DNA of 44,299 bases from Planctomycetota bacterium (GTDB lineage: Bacteria; Planctomycetota; JAJSAM01; JAJVHW01): the NCBI GenBank assembly GCA_021414065.1, contig JAIOPE010000062.1:1-44299 (forward strand). The letters are read 5' to 3'. The number at the start of each line of letters is the position of its first letter. Positions within the stretch are counted from its first letter, which is position 1. The position numbers and the translations under genes are program-made. Below are positions 8,379 to 16,464 of the stretch, one piece after another. The notes beneath the pieces were generated by a model that saw nothing but the letters and a program-made list of their open reading frames with translations, made no database searches and had not been told where the DNA came from.

Positions 8379-9602
8379 ATGACGAACTCCCACCCCACCT
8401 CCGGCGCGCTCGTGCTGGCGCTGCACGACGATGCGCGCACGATTCGATTCCTGCGCGGCGTGCTCGAGGCCGAGGGCTTCCGCTTCGCGTCGGCCGAGTC
8501 GCCCTTCCGACTGCTCGACGTCACCACCGACGCCGCACCGGACCTGCTGCTGCTCGGCCTGAGCGCGCTCGATGAACGGGACTTGGAACTCGTAGGCGTC
8601 CTGCGCCGCCGCTGGCCCGCTGCCGTGATCCTGGTGCTCTTCCCCGCGATCCTCCGGGACCGGGCCGCCCGGTGCCTCGAACTGGGCGCTGACGGCTACT
8701 TGCCCGAACCGTTCTACCCAGGCGAACTCGCGGCGCTGGCGCGGCGGGCGCTCGTGCGTCTCCCCGCGTCCAGGTCCGACGGCGCGCTCGGCGCGCTGCC
8801 CGCGCCGACAGACGTGGTACCCGTACCGCCGTCGCCGACCGCGCCGTTGGCGCCCGACGACGAAGCGCTCTCCAAGCTCGCTGCGGGCGTTGCCCACACC
8901 ATCCGGAACCCGCTGCAGATCCTCGAACTGCAGATCGGCAGTTACGAGTCGGACGGCAGCCTCGACGCCGCCGGCATCCGGGAGCAACTCGCCCGCATCG
9001 CTGCCGTGGCAGAGTCGCTCACTCGCTTCAGCGGTCGGCGCAAGCTCAACACCCGCCTCATCGACGTGAACGCGCTCATCCAGCGGGTGTTCAGCGAGAC
9101 GGTGAAGGACGGGCGCACGTCGCGCCTCCGGCTCTGCTCGGACCGCCTGGAGACACTCGGCGCGCCCGATCTCCTCCGCGCCGCGACCGACGCCGTCCGC
9201 GACCGCGCGCAACGCGTCACGCCGTCCGGCGGGACGATCGAGGTCTCGTCGGAACTCGTCACGGGCAGCGGCGATCGGTTCGCGGAGATCGTCGTCACCG
9301 ACGGCGGCACGCAACTCGCCGCGGATCGCCTGGCCGCGCTCTTCGATCCGTTCCCCGAAGCCGACCACGTCGTGGACGGGTCAGGCATGGAGATGGCCGC
9401 GGCCGCTGGTATCGTTCGCAACCACGGTGGCAGCGTGCACGCGCGCGCCGCGGCGCAGGGCGGGACGTCCGTGATCCTGCGATTGCCCGTGCGAGGACGC
9501 GCGGGCGGGTCAACGATGGGCGGGTCAACGGTGGGCGGGCTGACGACGGGCGGGCTGACGGCGGGCGGGACAGCCGGCGCCGGTCCGAGGGAGGCGTCGT
9601 GA
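8379..9602 (+). CDS. Degenerate receiver plus histidine-kinase-like protein
   Basis: A 407-residue protein with three parts. Residues 10-125 fold like a response-regulator receiver: DD17-18 is kept, but the phosphate-accepting Asp is Gly60 (LLLLGLSALDE) and the conserved Lys is Glu110 (GYLPEPF). Residues 160-220 resemble a HisKA dimer helix with the H-box VAHTIRNPL (His173; the usual following Glu is Thr). Residues 255-370 resemble HATPase_c, but the N-box Asn is absent (LLRAATDAVRDRAQ). The last 30 residues are a Gly-rich repeat. It may be a pseudokinase or phosphatase-like adaptor rather than an active kinase. The ATG at 8379 has no clear ribosome binding site; an in-frame ATG at 8352 is an alternative. 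Its TGA overlaps the next gene's GTG, so it is the first gene of a coupled signalling operon. Confidence 0.8.
   Translation: MTNSHPTSGALVLALHDDARTIRFLRGVLEAEGFRFASAESPFRLLDVTTDAAPDLLLLGLSALDERDLELVGVLRRRWPAAVILVLFPAILRDRAARCLELGADGYLPEPFYPGELAALARRALVRLPASRSDGALGALPAPTDVVPVPPSPTAPLAPDDEALSKLAAGVAHTIRNPLQILELQIGSYESDGSLDAAGIREQLARIAAVAESLTRFSGRRKLNTRLIDVNALIQRVFSETVKDGRTSRLRLCSDRLETLGAPDLLRAATDAVRDRAQRVTPSGGTIEVSSELVTGSGDRFAEIVVTDGGTQLAADRLAALFDPFPEADHVVDGSGMEMAAAAGIVRNHGGSVHARAAAQGGTSVILRLPVRGRAGGSTMGGSTVGGLTTGGLTAGGTAGAGPREAS
9503..9577. repeat. 15-bp tandem repeat at the 3' end of the pseudokinase gene
   Basis: Four consecutive 15-base units beginning GGGCGGG (9503, 9518, 9533, 9548) and a partial fifth (9563) differ by a few bases: two end TCAACGRT and two end CTGACGRC. 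They encode the GGSTM/GGSTV/GGLTT/GGLTA tail. Units are in frame. Confidence 0.9.
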
Positions 9603-11170
9603 GGCAGGCGACCGTCTTCGTGGTGGACGACGAGGAACAGATCTGCTCGCTCCTCCAGCGGATCCTCGCACGCGACGGGCTGCGGGTACTCGTGTTCGCG
9701 TCCGGCACCGCCGCCCTCGAGACGATGGAGCGGGAGCGCCCGGACCTCGTCATCACGGATCTGATGATGCCCGGGATGAGCGGACTCGATCTCGCTGGGC
9801 ACGTGAGAGCGATCCACGCGGACGCGTCGGTCATCGTGATGACCGGCTACGCGTCGCTCGAGAACGTCGTGGACGCTCTCCGCGGCGGCGTAGACGACTT
9901 CATCACCAAGCCGTTCAGCGCGACCGAGATCCGGACCGTCGTGCAGCGCGTGCTCGCGCGGAAGACCGTCGCAGCTCCCGCGGACCCCGTGACCGAGCCA
10001 GTTGCCGGCGCGCAGGCGACCGTCGCACTGTCGGCGCCCGCCGCGACGCCCCCGGAAGCGCGCGACGGCCACGTCACGCCGCTCGACCCCAATCTCGCGC
10101 TGGCCCGCCGTCTCCGCGACATGACGCTCCTCGAGACGATCCACGGCTTCCTCGCCGACGACCTCGTGCCGAGCGAGATCGCAGCGCGCGCAGCCGACGC
10201 GCTCCGCGACGCGCTCGGCGCGGCGCGGTGCGCCGTCATCGCGACCCGCGGGCGCGACGGACCGTTCCACCTCGTCTCGGTGTCGGGCGGCGCCGACATC
10301 CGGCGCGACGAGACCTTCGACCTGCCGTTCCTCACCTTCGTGAGCGCCTCGGGGAATCCGGCCCCGTTGGAGCCGTTTGCCCTCGGCGGACTCACCCACC
10401 ACCTGGGTGATGGCCCCGCCGCCGGGGCTTCGCTCGCCGGCCGCGGTGGCCCAGGCTCCGAAGCCGCGCTCCTCGTGGTCGCGCGCAACCTCGACGCCCG
10501 TGCGTTCGACGGCGAGGACCTGCGCGTCCTCGGCGTCGCCGCCGCAGCGCTCGGCGACCTCTTCCGCTCCCTCCGCGCCGCCGAGTCGGCCGAGCACGCG
10601 TACATCGCATCGCTCGTGGACGTCGTCACGGCGACCGAGCACCGTGCGCCGTGGTTCCTCGACCACTCGACGCGCGTCCGCGACCTCTCGGTTCGGCTGG
10701 CCGTGCGCCTCGGGCTCCCCGACCACGAGATCTGCGTCCTCGAAGCCGCCGCGCCGTTGCTCGACATCGGCCGCGTCCACATCGGCGACGAACTGCTGGC
10801 AAAGGCCGGACGGCTGTCGACCGACGAGTGGCGCACGCTCCGGAGCCACCCGGAGATCGCGGACGCGATCGTGCGGCCCGTCGGACGGCTGTCGGCCGCC
10901 AAGCCCGTCATTCGTCACCATCACGAGAATTGGGACGGCTCGGGCTACCCGGACGGCCTCCGCGGCGACGACATCCCCTACCTCGCGTCGATCGTGCGAA
11001 TCACCGACGCGTACGCAGCACTCACATCGGCCCGGCCGTGGCGGAGCGCACTCGGCCCTGCCGACGCCGTGCGCCGATTGGTGGACTTCTCGGGCACGCA
11101 CTTCCACCCGCAACTCGTCGCGGCCTTCGCGGCGATGCAACTCGAGGGGGCGACCGGGGGCGGCGCGTGA
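9599..11170 (+). CDS. Response regulator with HD-GYP domain (HD dyad altered)
   Basis: A 523-residue cytoplasmic protein. Residues 5-120 are a complete receiver: DDEE at 10-13, phospho-acceptor Asp54 in VITDLMMPGMSG, and Lys104 in FITKPF. Residues 170-325 form a less conserved, GAF-like middle. Residues 335-515 are an HD-GYP domain, the family that hydrolyses cyclic di-GMP. The HHENWDGSGYPDGLRGDDIP block (440-459) is intact, and DHSTRV keeps the first metal His. However, the namesake dyad, normally LLHDIGK, reads PLLDIGR here: Leu388 replaces the His. That His is a metal ligand in active members, so catalysis may be weak or lost. GTG 9599 overlaps the previous stop and the stop overlaps the next ATG, so three genes form a tight operon with a diguanylate cyclase next door. 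Confidence 0.9.
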   Translation: MRQATVFVVDDEEQICSLLQRILARDGLRVLVFASGTAALETMERERPDLVITDLMMPGMSGLDLAGHVRAIHADASVIVMTGYASLENVVDALRGGVDDFITKPFSATEIRTVVQRVLARKTVAAPADPVTEPVAGAQATVALSAPAATPPEARDGHVTPLDPNLALARRLRDMTLLETIHGFLADDLVPSEIAARAADALRDALGAARCAVIATRGRDGPFHLVSVSGGADIRRDETFDLPFLTFVSASGNPAPLEPFALGGLTHHLGDGPAAGASLAGRGGPGSEAALLVVARNLDARAFDGEDLRVLGVAAAALGDLFRSLRAAESAEHAYIASLVDVVTATEHRAPWFLDHSTRVRDLSVRLAVRLGLPDHEICVLEAAAPLLDIGRVHIGDELLAKAGRLSTDEWRTLRSHPEIADAIVRPVGRLSAAKPVIRHHHENWDGSGYPDGLRGDDIPYLASIVRITDAYAALTSARPWRSALGPADAVRRLVDFSGTHFHPQLVAAFAAMQLEGATGGGA

Positions 11171-12705
11171 TGGTGCTGCTGGCCGGCCCGGCCGCCGACG
11201 TGCTCTGCGTCGGACGGGCGGAGTTTCCCGGTACCGACGAGATCGAAGCCGCAGGGCTCCGCGTCGCACGCGCAGCCACGTTCATCGAGGCGCTCGAGCG
11301 CCTCGCGCGGTTCGGGGCGAGGGTCGTCGTCGTGCACGCCGACGCGCTCGCCGGCCAGGACGCGGACCGTTTCGCGGCGCTGCGTCACGCCGGCGCGCGC
11401 GGCGTGGTCGCCGTGTATCCGCCGGAGTGCGCGTGGCGCGCCGACCGTGCGACGTCTGCCGGCGCCGACGCTGGAGTCGCACTGCCGGCGGCGCCCGGCG
11501 CGCTGTCGCTCGCGGTCGTGCGCGTCGCCGCCGCGAACATCGACCCGGGCGACGCCGCAGACGCCGCGAGATCGCCCACCGGCGAACTCGCGCCGTCGAC
11601 AGTCGGCGCCCTGCAACTCACCGCCGCCGAGGCGACATCGCGATCCCCGTGGCTCGAGGCGGTCGTGGCCGACGTCTCCACGATGAACCGGGCGATCGAC
11701 GACGTCGAGCGGTTGCTGGATCTTGCGATCGCAGCGTTCCAGCGGCGGTCGAACGCCGATCGGTGTTCGATCCTGCTCTACGACCGCGAGCGCGTGGACC
11801 TGAGCGTCCGGCGCACCACGGCTCCACGACGAGACGCCGCGGATTCAGGTGCCGACACGACGCTCGTGCCTGCGTCGGGCCTGGCGGCGCACGTCGCCCG
11901 GTCGGGTCGGCCGCTCCTCCTTTCCGACGTCGCCACCGCACCGCCCGACGTGCTGCCCCTGCTCGGGGACTCGGTGCAACGCGGCTACCGGACGACTTCC
12001 TGCCTGCTGCTCCCGCTCCGCGGCGTCGAGGACGTGTTCGGGGTGGCGTGCCTCGCGGACCGGCGCGACGGGCGGCCGTTCCGCGAGACCGACGTTCACC
12101 CGCTCGAGTTCCTCGCCGACCAGGCGGGACAGGCGATCGAGAACGGCCTCGCGTTCCGGCGTCTCCAGGAACTCGCAGCGATCGACGAGCTGACCGGGCT
12201 CGCCAACCGACGCCAGTTCCAGGCGGCGCTCGAGCGCGAGGTCCAGCGCGCGCGGCGGTACGACCGCCAGGTGTCGCTCGCGATCCTCGACCTGGACCAC
12301 TTCAAGCAGTTCAACGACTTGTGCGGGCACCAAGCCGGCGACTTGGCGCTCTCGATGGTCGGCGAGATCCTGCGAACGTCTCTCCGCGAGATGGACATCG
12401 TCGCGCGCTACGGCGGCGAGGAGTTCGCGGTGATCCTGCCGGAGACAGCCGCCCGCCCGATCGGCAGCGCACGGAACCCGTTCCCGTTCCTCGAGCGACT
12501 CCGTCGCCGGATCGAGGAGGCGCAGTTCCCCGGCGAGGAGAAGCTGCCCGGCGGACGCCTCACGGTCTCGGGGGGCGTCGCCTGCTACCCGGACGACGCC
12601 GCGACCGTGGAGGAACTGATTCGCGAAGCCGACCGGGCGCTCTACGTGAGCAAGTCCCGCGGGCGCAACACGATCTCGTACCGCGGCAAGACGTTCACCG
12701 ACTGA
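11170..12705 (+). CDS. GAF-GGDEF diguanylate cyclase with receiver-like N-terminus
   Basis: A 511-residue protein. Residues 10-120 look like a receiver fold without the phosphorylation Asp or the conserved Lys. Residues 175-330 are a GAF domain (RCSILLYDRE, SCLLLPLRG, GVACLADRR). Residues 335-505 are a GGDEF domain: DELTGLANRR, the metal-binding DLDHFKQFND, and the active-site loop GGEEF at 415-419. The RxxD inhibitory site (R406-E-M-D409) sits five residues before it, the spacing needed for product feedback. It should make cyclic di-GMP from two GTP and be product-inhibited. ATG 11170 overlaps the stop of the HD-GYP gene by one base (TGATG), so synthesis and putative breakdown or sensing are coupled. 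The frame is open upstream to 10651, but that part is antisense-like noise overlapping the HD-GYP gene. Confidence 0.93.
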   Translation: MVLLAGPAADVLCVGRAEFPGTDEIEAAGLRVARAATFIEALERLARFGARVVVVHADALAGQDADRFAALRHAGARGVVAVYPPECAWRADRATSAGADAGVALPAAPGALSLAVVRVAAANIDPGDAADAARSPTGELAPSTVGALQLTAAEATSRSPWLEAVVADVSTMNRAIDDVERLLDLAIAAFQRRSNADRCSILLYDRERVDLSVRRTTAPRRDAADSGADTTLVPASGLAAHVARSGRPLLLSDVATAPPDVLPLLGDSVQRGYRTTSCLLLPLRGVEDVFGVACLADRRDGRPFRETDVHPLEFLADQAGQAIENGLAFRRLQELAAIDELTGLANRRQFQAALEREVQRARRYDRQVSLAILDLDHFKQFNDLCGHQAGDLALSMVGEILRTSLREMDIVARYGGEEFAVILPETAARPIGSARNPFPFLERLRRRIEEAQFPGEEKLPGGRLTVSGGVACYPDDAATVEELIREADRALYVSKSRGRNTISYRGKTFTD

Positions 12706-12906
12706 GACGGGGCGTGCCTTCGCGCGAGGACGCCTACGTCAACGCGGCACCACGTCCGATGAATCGGTGTCGTTCCGCCGGCACAGGGTGCATCGGGCGG
12801 ACACCGGCGCTCGGGTGCTGTCCATTTTCCGCATCGTCGGACTTCACTTCCGTCCCCCTCCTGCCCGATCAGGGAGCAGTCGGCGATGCCGCCGGCGGAG
12901 GCTCCC

Positions 12907-14040
12907 ATGGACCCCTTGACGATCCTGATCATCGGTCGCGACGCCTCGGAAGGGCGCGCCCTCGCCGAAGCGGCCACGGCCTGCGGTCACAGGACCATCG
13001 CGTCCATCGAGGGCGTGGATGCGGCTGCAGCGCGGTTGCCTGAAGCAGCCGCAGCGCTGATCGACGTCAGTTCGCTCGGAAGCGAGGACGCAACCCGCTT
13101 CCTCGCGCTCGCCGGTCGTGCCGCGCGACCGGTGCCGTGCCTCGTCGTCCTGCGCGCTCCGACCGTGGAAGAGACGGTTTCCTGGATGCGGCGCGGTGCG
13201 TACGCGGTCCTGGCGATCCCGCTCGCCTGCGAGTCGCTCCAGGTCCAACTCGACCAGGCCCTGCGCCACCGCGAACTCGCGATGCGCAACGCCGAACTCG
13301 AGCGCAGCCTCGAAGTCCACGAGCGGCTCGCGATGATCGGCAAGCTCGCGGCGGGAGTGGCCCACGAGCTGAACAACCCGCTCGACGGCGTGCTCCGCTA
13401 CGTCAATCTCACGATCGACAAACTCCCGAAGGACTCGCAGCAGGTCACCTACCTCCTCGAAGCGAGACGCGGACTCCGCCGCATGGCCGACATCGTCCGC
13501 GACCTGCTCCAGTTCTCCCGGAACGCGAACGTCGAGGCCGCCGACGAGGACGCCGCGCGTCTGGCCCGCGACGCCGTCACGCAGGTGGTCGCCGCCGTGA
13601 AGGACCGCAAGATCCAGACGGAGTTCGAGTTCCCGGAGTCCGGCGTGCACCTGCCGCGCGGCATGTTCCAGGTGTTCGGGAACCTCGCGAAGAACGCGAT
13701 CGACGCGATGCCGAAGGGCGGAACGCTCCGCGTCGCGGCAACGATCGCCAACGGCCGCGTGCTGATCTGCGTGTCGGACACCGGCACGGGCATCCCGGAC
13801 GAGATCCGACAGCGGATCTTCGAGCCGTTCTTCACCACCAAGGAAGTCGGGAAGGGCACGGGGCTCGGACTTCCGATCTGCCAGAGAATCGTCGAGCGCC
13901 TCGGGGGCACCTTGCTCCTCGAGAGCGAGATCGGACAGGGGACCACGGTCCGGATCGACCTGCCGCAACGCCGGGCCGGCGTCGTGCCGCAGCCCGTCCA
14001 CCGACCAGCCGTGACGGCGCGAGCCGAGGGAGTGTTCTAG
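12907..14040 (+). CDS. NtrB/AtoS-type sensor histidine kinase
   Basis: A 377-residue soluble kinase. Residues 5-120 are receiver-like: an Asp (Asp53, LIDVSSLG) may be present, but the conserved Lys is replaced (VLAIPL), so phosphotransfer here is doubtful. A short coiled coil (121-140) leads to a HisKA domain with H153 in GVAHELNNPLDGVL, the H-box form found in kinases of sigma-54 activators. HATPase_c follows with all boxes: N-box NLAKNAIDAMPKGG, G1 DTGTGIP, F-box FEPFFTTK and G2 GKGTGLGL. No membrane segment exists, so it senses a cytoplasmic or protein signal. ATG 12907 has GGAGG five bases upstream; ATG 12886 is a weaker alternative. The NtrC-like gene starts two bases after this stop, making them a likely cognate pair. 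Confidence 0.93.
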   Translation: MDPLTILIIGRDASEGRALAEAATACGHRTIASIEGVDAAAARLPEAAAALIDVSSLGSEDATRFLALAGRAARPVPCLVVLRAPTVEETVSWMRRGAYAVLAIPLACESLQVQLDQALRHRELAMRNAELERSLEVHERLAMIGKLAAGVAHELNNPLDGVLRYVNLTIDKLPKDSQQVTYLLEARRGLRRMADIVRDLLQFSRNANVEAADEDAARLARDAVTQVVAAVKDRKIQTEFEFPESGVHLPRGMFQVFGNLAKNAIDAMPKGGTLRVAATIANGRVLICVSDTGTGIPDEIRQRIFEPFFTTKEVGKGTGLGLPICQRIVERLGGTLLLESEIGQGTTVRIDLPQRRAGVVPQPVHRPAVTARAEGVF

Positions 14041-14041
14041 G

Positions 14042-15415
14042 ATGTCCAATGAGAAACTGCTGGTCGTAGACGACGACGCGCTCATTCGCAGGTCGCTCGC
14101 GGAGATGCTGCGCGGTCTCGACTACCGCGTGTTCGAGGCGGGCACGGGAGCGGAGGCGCTTCGCGTCTTCGGTCAGGTGGCGCCCGACCTCGTCATCACC
14201 GACTTCAACATGCCCGAGGTGGACGGCCTCCAACTCCTGAAGGAGCTGAAGGCGCGGAAGGCGGACCTGCCCGTCATCCTCGTCACCGGTTACGGCACGG
14301 TGGAGCAGGCGGTCGACGCCATGAAGGCCGGCGCTTACGACTACGTGAGCAAGCCCATCCTCGACGACGAGATGAAGCTCGCCATCAAGCGCGCCCTCGA
14401 CGAACGATCGCTCCGCGCGGAGAACACCGACCTGAAGAAGCGCCTGGACATGCGCTACGGCTTCGACGCGATCGTCGGCCGCGACTACAAGATGCAGCGG
14501 ATCTACGACACGATCGACAGCGTCGCCGGCACGAAGGCGACCGTGCTCGTCACCGGAGAGTCCGGCACGGGCAAGACGCTCATCGCACGCGCGCTGCACC
14601 ACAACTCGCCGCGCAAGGCCCAGCCGTTCGTCGAGGTGAACTGCGGCGCGCTGCCCGAGACGCTGCTCGAGAGCGAACTGTTCGGCTACAAGCGCGGCGC
14701 GTTCACGGGCGCGAACGCGGACAGGCTCGGCAAGTTCGCTGCGGCCGACAAGGGCACGATCTTCCTCGACGAGATCAACAACGCGTCGCCGATGCTCCAG
14801 ATGAAGCTCCTGCGCATCCTGCAGGACCGCGAGTTCGAGCCGCTCGGCAGCAACGAGACGATGCAGGTGGACGTGCGCGTCGTCATCGCCACGAACCTCG
14901 ACCTGCCGAAGGAAGTCGAGAAGGGCACGTTCCGCCGCGACCTCTACTACCGCATCAACGTCGTCGCGGTGCACATGCCCCCGATTCGCGAGCGGGTGTC
15001 CGACATCCCGCTGCTCGCGGAGCACTTCCTCGCCCGCTTCGCGAAGGAGAACGGGAAGAAGATCGACGGCATCGACGAAGCCGCGCTCGACGTGCTCGTG
15101 CGTTATCCGTGGCCGGGCAACGTCCGCGAACTCGAGAACTGCCTGGAGCGCGCCGTCGTCCTCACGCGCAACGTGCGGCTCACGGTCGAGGACCTCCCGC
15201 CGCTGATGCGAGAAGGCGCCGAGGAAACGCCCGTGCAGACGTCCGACGACGTCGTCGCGCTGAAGGTCGCCCTGGAGGACCCCGAGCGCCGCTACATCGA
15301 ACTCGCGCTGCGCCGTTTCGGCAGCAACCGTCAGGAGACGGCCAAGGCCCTCGACATCAATCGCACGACGCTGTTCAACAAGATGCGCAAGTACGGGCTG
15401 CTCGAGAAGTACTGA
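14042..15415 (+). CDS. NtrC-family sigma-54-dependent response regulator
   Basis: A 457-residue transcription activator with the standard three domains. The receiver (1-125) has DDD at 10-12, Asp54 in VITDFNMPEVDG and Lys104 in VSKP. The AAA+ domain (about 140-375) has Walker A GESGTGKT (172-179), the sigma-54-contacting GAFTGA loop (219-224), Walker B TIFLDEI, and the R-finger region FRRDLYYRINV. A Fis-type helix-turn-helix (about 418-450) ends in NRQETAKALDINRTTLFNKM. It should activate sigma-54 promoters after phosphorylation by the kinase encoded just upstream. The start follows the kinase stop by one base, with GAGGGAG upstream. Its target genes are not identifiable; I found no convincing -24/-12 site in the window. 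Confidence 0.96.
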   Translation: MSNEKLLVVDDDALIRRSLAEMLRGLDYRVFEAGTGAEALRVFGQVAPDLVITDFNMPEVDGLQLLKELKARKADLPVILVTGYGTVEQAVDAMKAGAYDYVSKPILDDEMKLAIKRALDERSLRAENTDLKKRLDMRYGFDAIVGRDYKMQRIYDTIDSVAGTKATVLVTGESGTGKTLIARALHHNSPRKAQPFVEVNCGALPETLLESELFGYKRGAFTGANADRLGKFAAADKGTIFLDEINNASPMLQMKLLRILQDREFEPLGSNETMQVDVRVVIATNLDLPKEVEKGTFRRDLYYRINVVAVHMPPIRERVSDIPLLAEHFLARFAKENGKKIDGIDEAALDVLVRYPWPGNVRELENCLERAVVLTRNVRLTVEDLPPLMREGAEETPVQTSDDVVALKVALEDPERRYIELALRRFGSNRQETAKALDINRTTLFNKMRKYGLLEKY

Positions 15416-15430
15416 TCCCGAGCGACGTCC

Positions 15431-16426
15431 TCACGAGTCGCCGCGCGGCGTCTCCGGCGTGCGACGGTCCACGAGGTACGGCGGCCGCGCCTTCACCTCG
15501 TCGTAGACCTTCGCGACGTACTCGCCGACGATCCCCAGGCTGATCATGATGAAGCTGCCGAGGACGAGCAGCGTGAGGATGATCGTCACGAAGCCGGAGA
15601 CCGAAGCGCCGTGGTACCACGACCACAGCGCCTCGCCGCCGACCACAAAGGCGAAGAGCAGCGTGGCGAGTCCGAGCACGGTGACGATCCGGAGCGGCGC
15701 CCCCGTGAACGACACGAGCGCCGTCCCCGCGAGTTCGATCAGCCGCCACGTGGACCACTTGCCGGTGCCATGCCCGCGGTCCGCCACGTCGAACGGCAGC
15801 GTCATCTGCGCGTGCCCCACCCACCCGGTGAGACCGCGGTAGAACCGGATCCGCTCCGGGAACCGCTGCGTCAACTCGTCGACCACCATCCGGTCGAGCA
15901 GTTTGAAATCGGACGAACCGTGCAGATCCACTCCGGTCGCACGCGACAGCGCGCCGTGGACCACTGCGGCGCGCGCCCTCGCCACGAGTCCGTCCGAACC
16001 TCGCGACCGCTTCACCGCGTTCACGACCTTCGCCCCGCCACGCCACGCGCGGACCATGTCGGGAATCAGCGACGGCGGATGCTGCAGGTCGGAGTCCATC
16101 GTGACGACGGCATCTCCGCGTGACTCGCGGAGCCCCGCGAGCAGGCCGGCTTCCTTGCCGAAGCCACGGGAGAGTCGCACCCCGCGAACGCGCGCGTCCG
16201 CGGCATTCAGGTCCGCAACGCGGTCGAACGTGCCGTCGCCGCTGCCGTCGTCCACCACCACGATCTCCCACGGAGCGCCAACGCTGTCCAAGACGGCGCC
16301 GACCGCCCGGACCGTGTCCGCAATCCCTTCCGCTTCATTGCGCGCGGGCATCACGACACTGAGGAGCCGTGGCGACGCGCCGGGGGCGCCGGCTGGGTCC
16401 GCGGCAGGCGTTGTGGTCGAGTCCAT
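15431..16426 (-). CDS. GT2 family glycosyltransferase, GtrB/ArnC-like
   Basis: A 331-residue membrane-bound family-2 glycosyltransferase. The nucleotide-sugar domain starts with LLSVVMPARNEAEGI, then VVVDDGSGDGTFD, SRGFGKEAGLLAGL and VTMDSDLQHPPSLIPDM, the DPM1/GtrB/ArnC arrangement including the DxD-like DSD. Two C-terminal hydrophobic helices (about 240-262 and 272-300) anchor it. Such enzymes load a sugar from a nucleotide donor onto polyprenyl phosphate at the cytoplasmic face. The lipid-linked sugar could feed the ArnT/PMT-like transferase encoded at 17518, which uses that type of donor. It converges with the NtrC-like gene 15 bases away and lies downstream of a ChbG/HpnK-like deacetylase on the same strand, with 38 bases between. 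No strong ribosome binding site is visible. Confidence 0.93.
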   Translation of the reverse strand: MDSTTTPAADPAGAPGASPRLLSVVMPARNEAEGIADTVRAVGAVLDSVGAPWEIVVVDDGSGDGTFDRVADLNAADARVRGVRLSRGFGKEAGLLAGLRESRGDAVVTMDSDLQHPPSLIPDMVRAWRGGAKVVNAVKRSRGSDGLVARARAAVVHGALSRATGVDLHGSSDFKLLDRMVVDELTQRFPERIRFYRGLTGWVGHAQMTLPFDVADRGHGTGKWSTWRLIELAGTALVSFTGAPLRIVTVLGLATLLFAFVVGGEALWSWYHGASVSGFVTIILTLLVLGSFIMISLGIVGEYVAKVYDEVKARPPYLVDRRTPETPRGDS

Positions 16427-16464
16427 GGTTCGATGCCGACGACGAGAGTATCCGACGCGCGGCG

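Noticed and set aside
9503..9577. CRISPR-like array
   Set aside because: The repeats are contiguous with no spacers, and no cas gene is in the window; none of the tandem repeats qualifies.
12779..12792. Possible sigma-54 -24/-12 site (GGCAC...TGCA) upstream of the NtrB-like gene
   Set aside because: The GG-to-GC distance is two bases too short for sigma-54 promoters.
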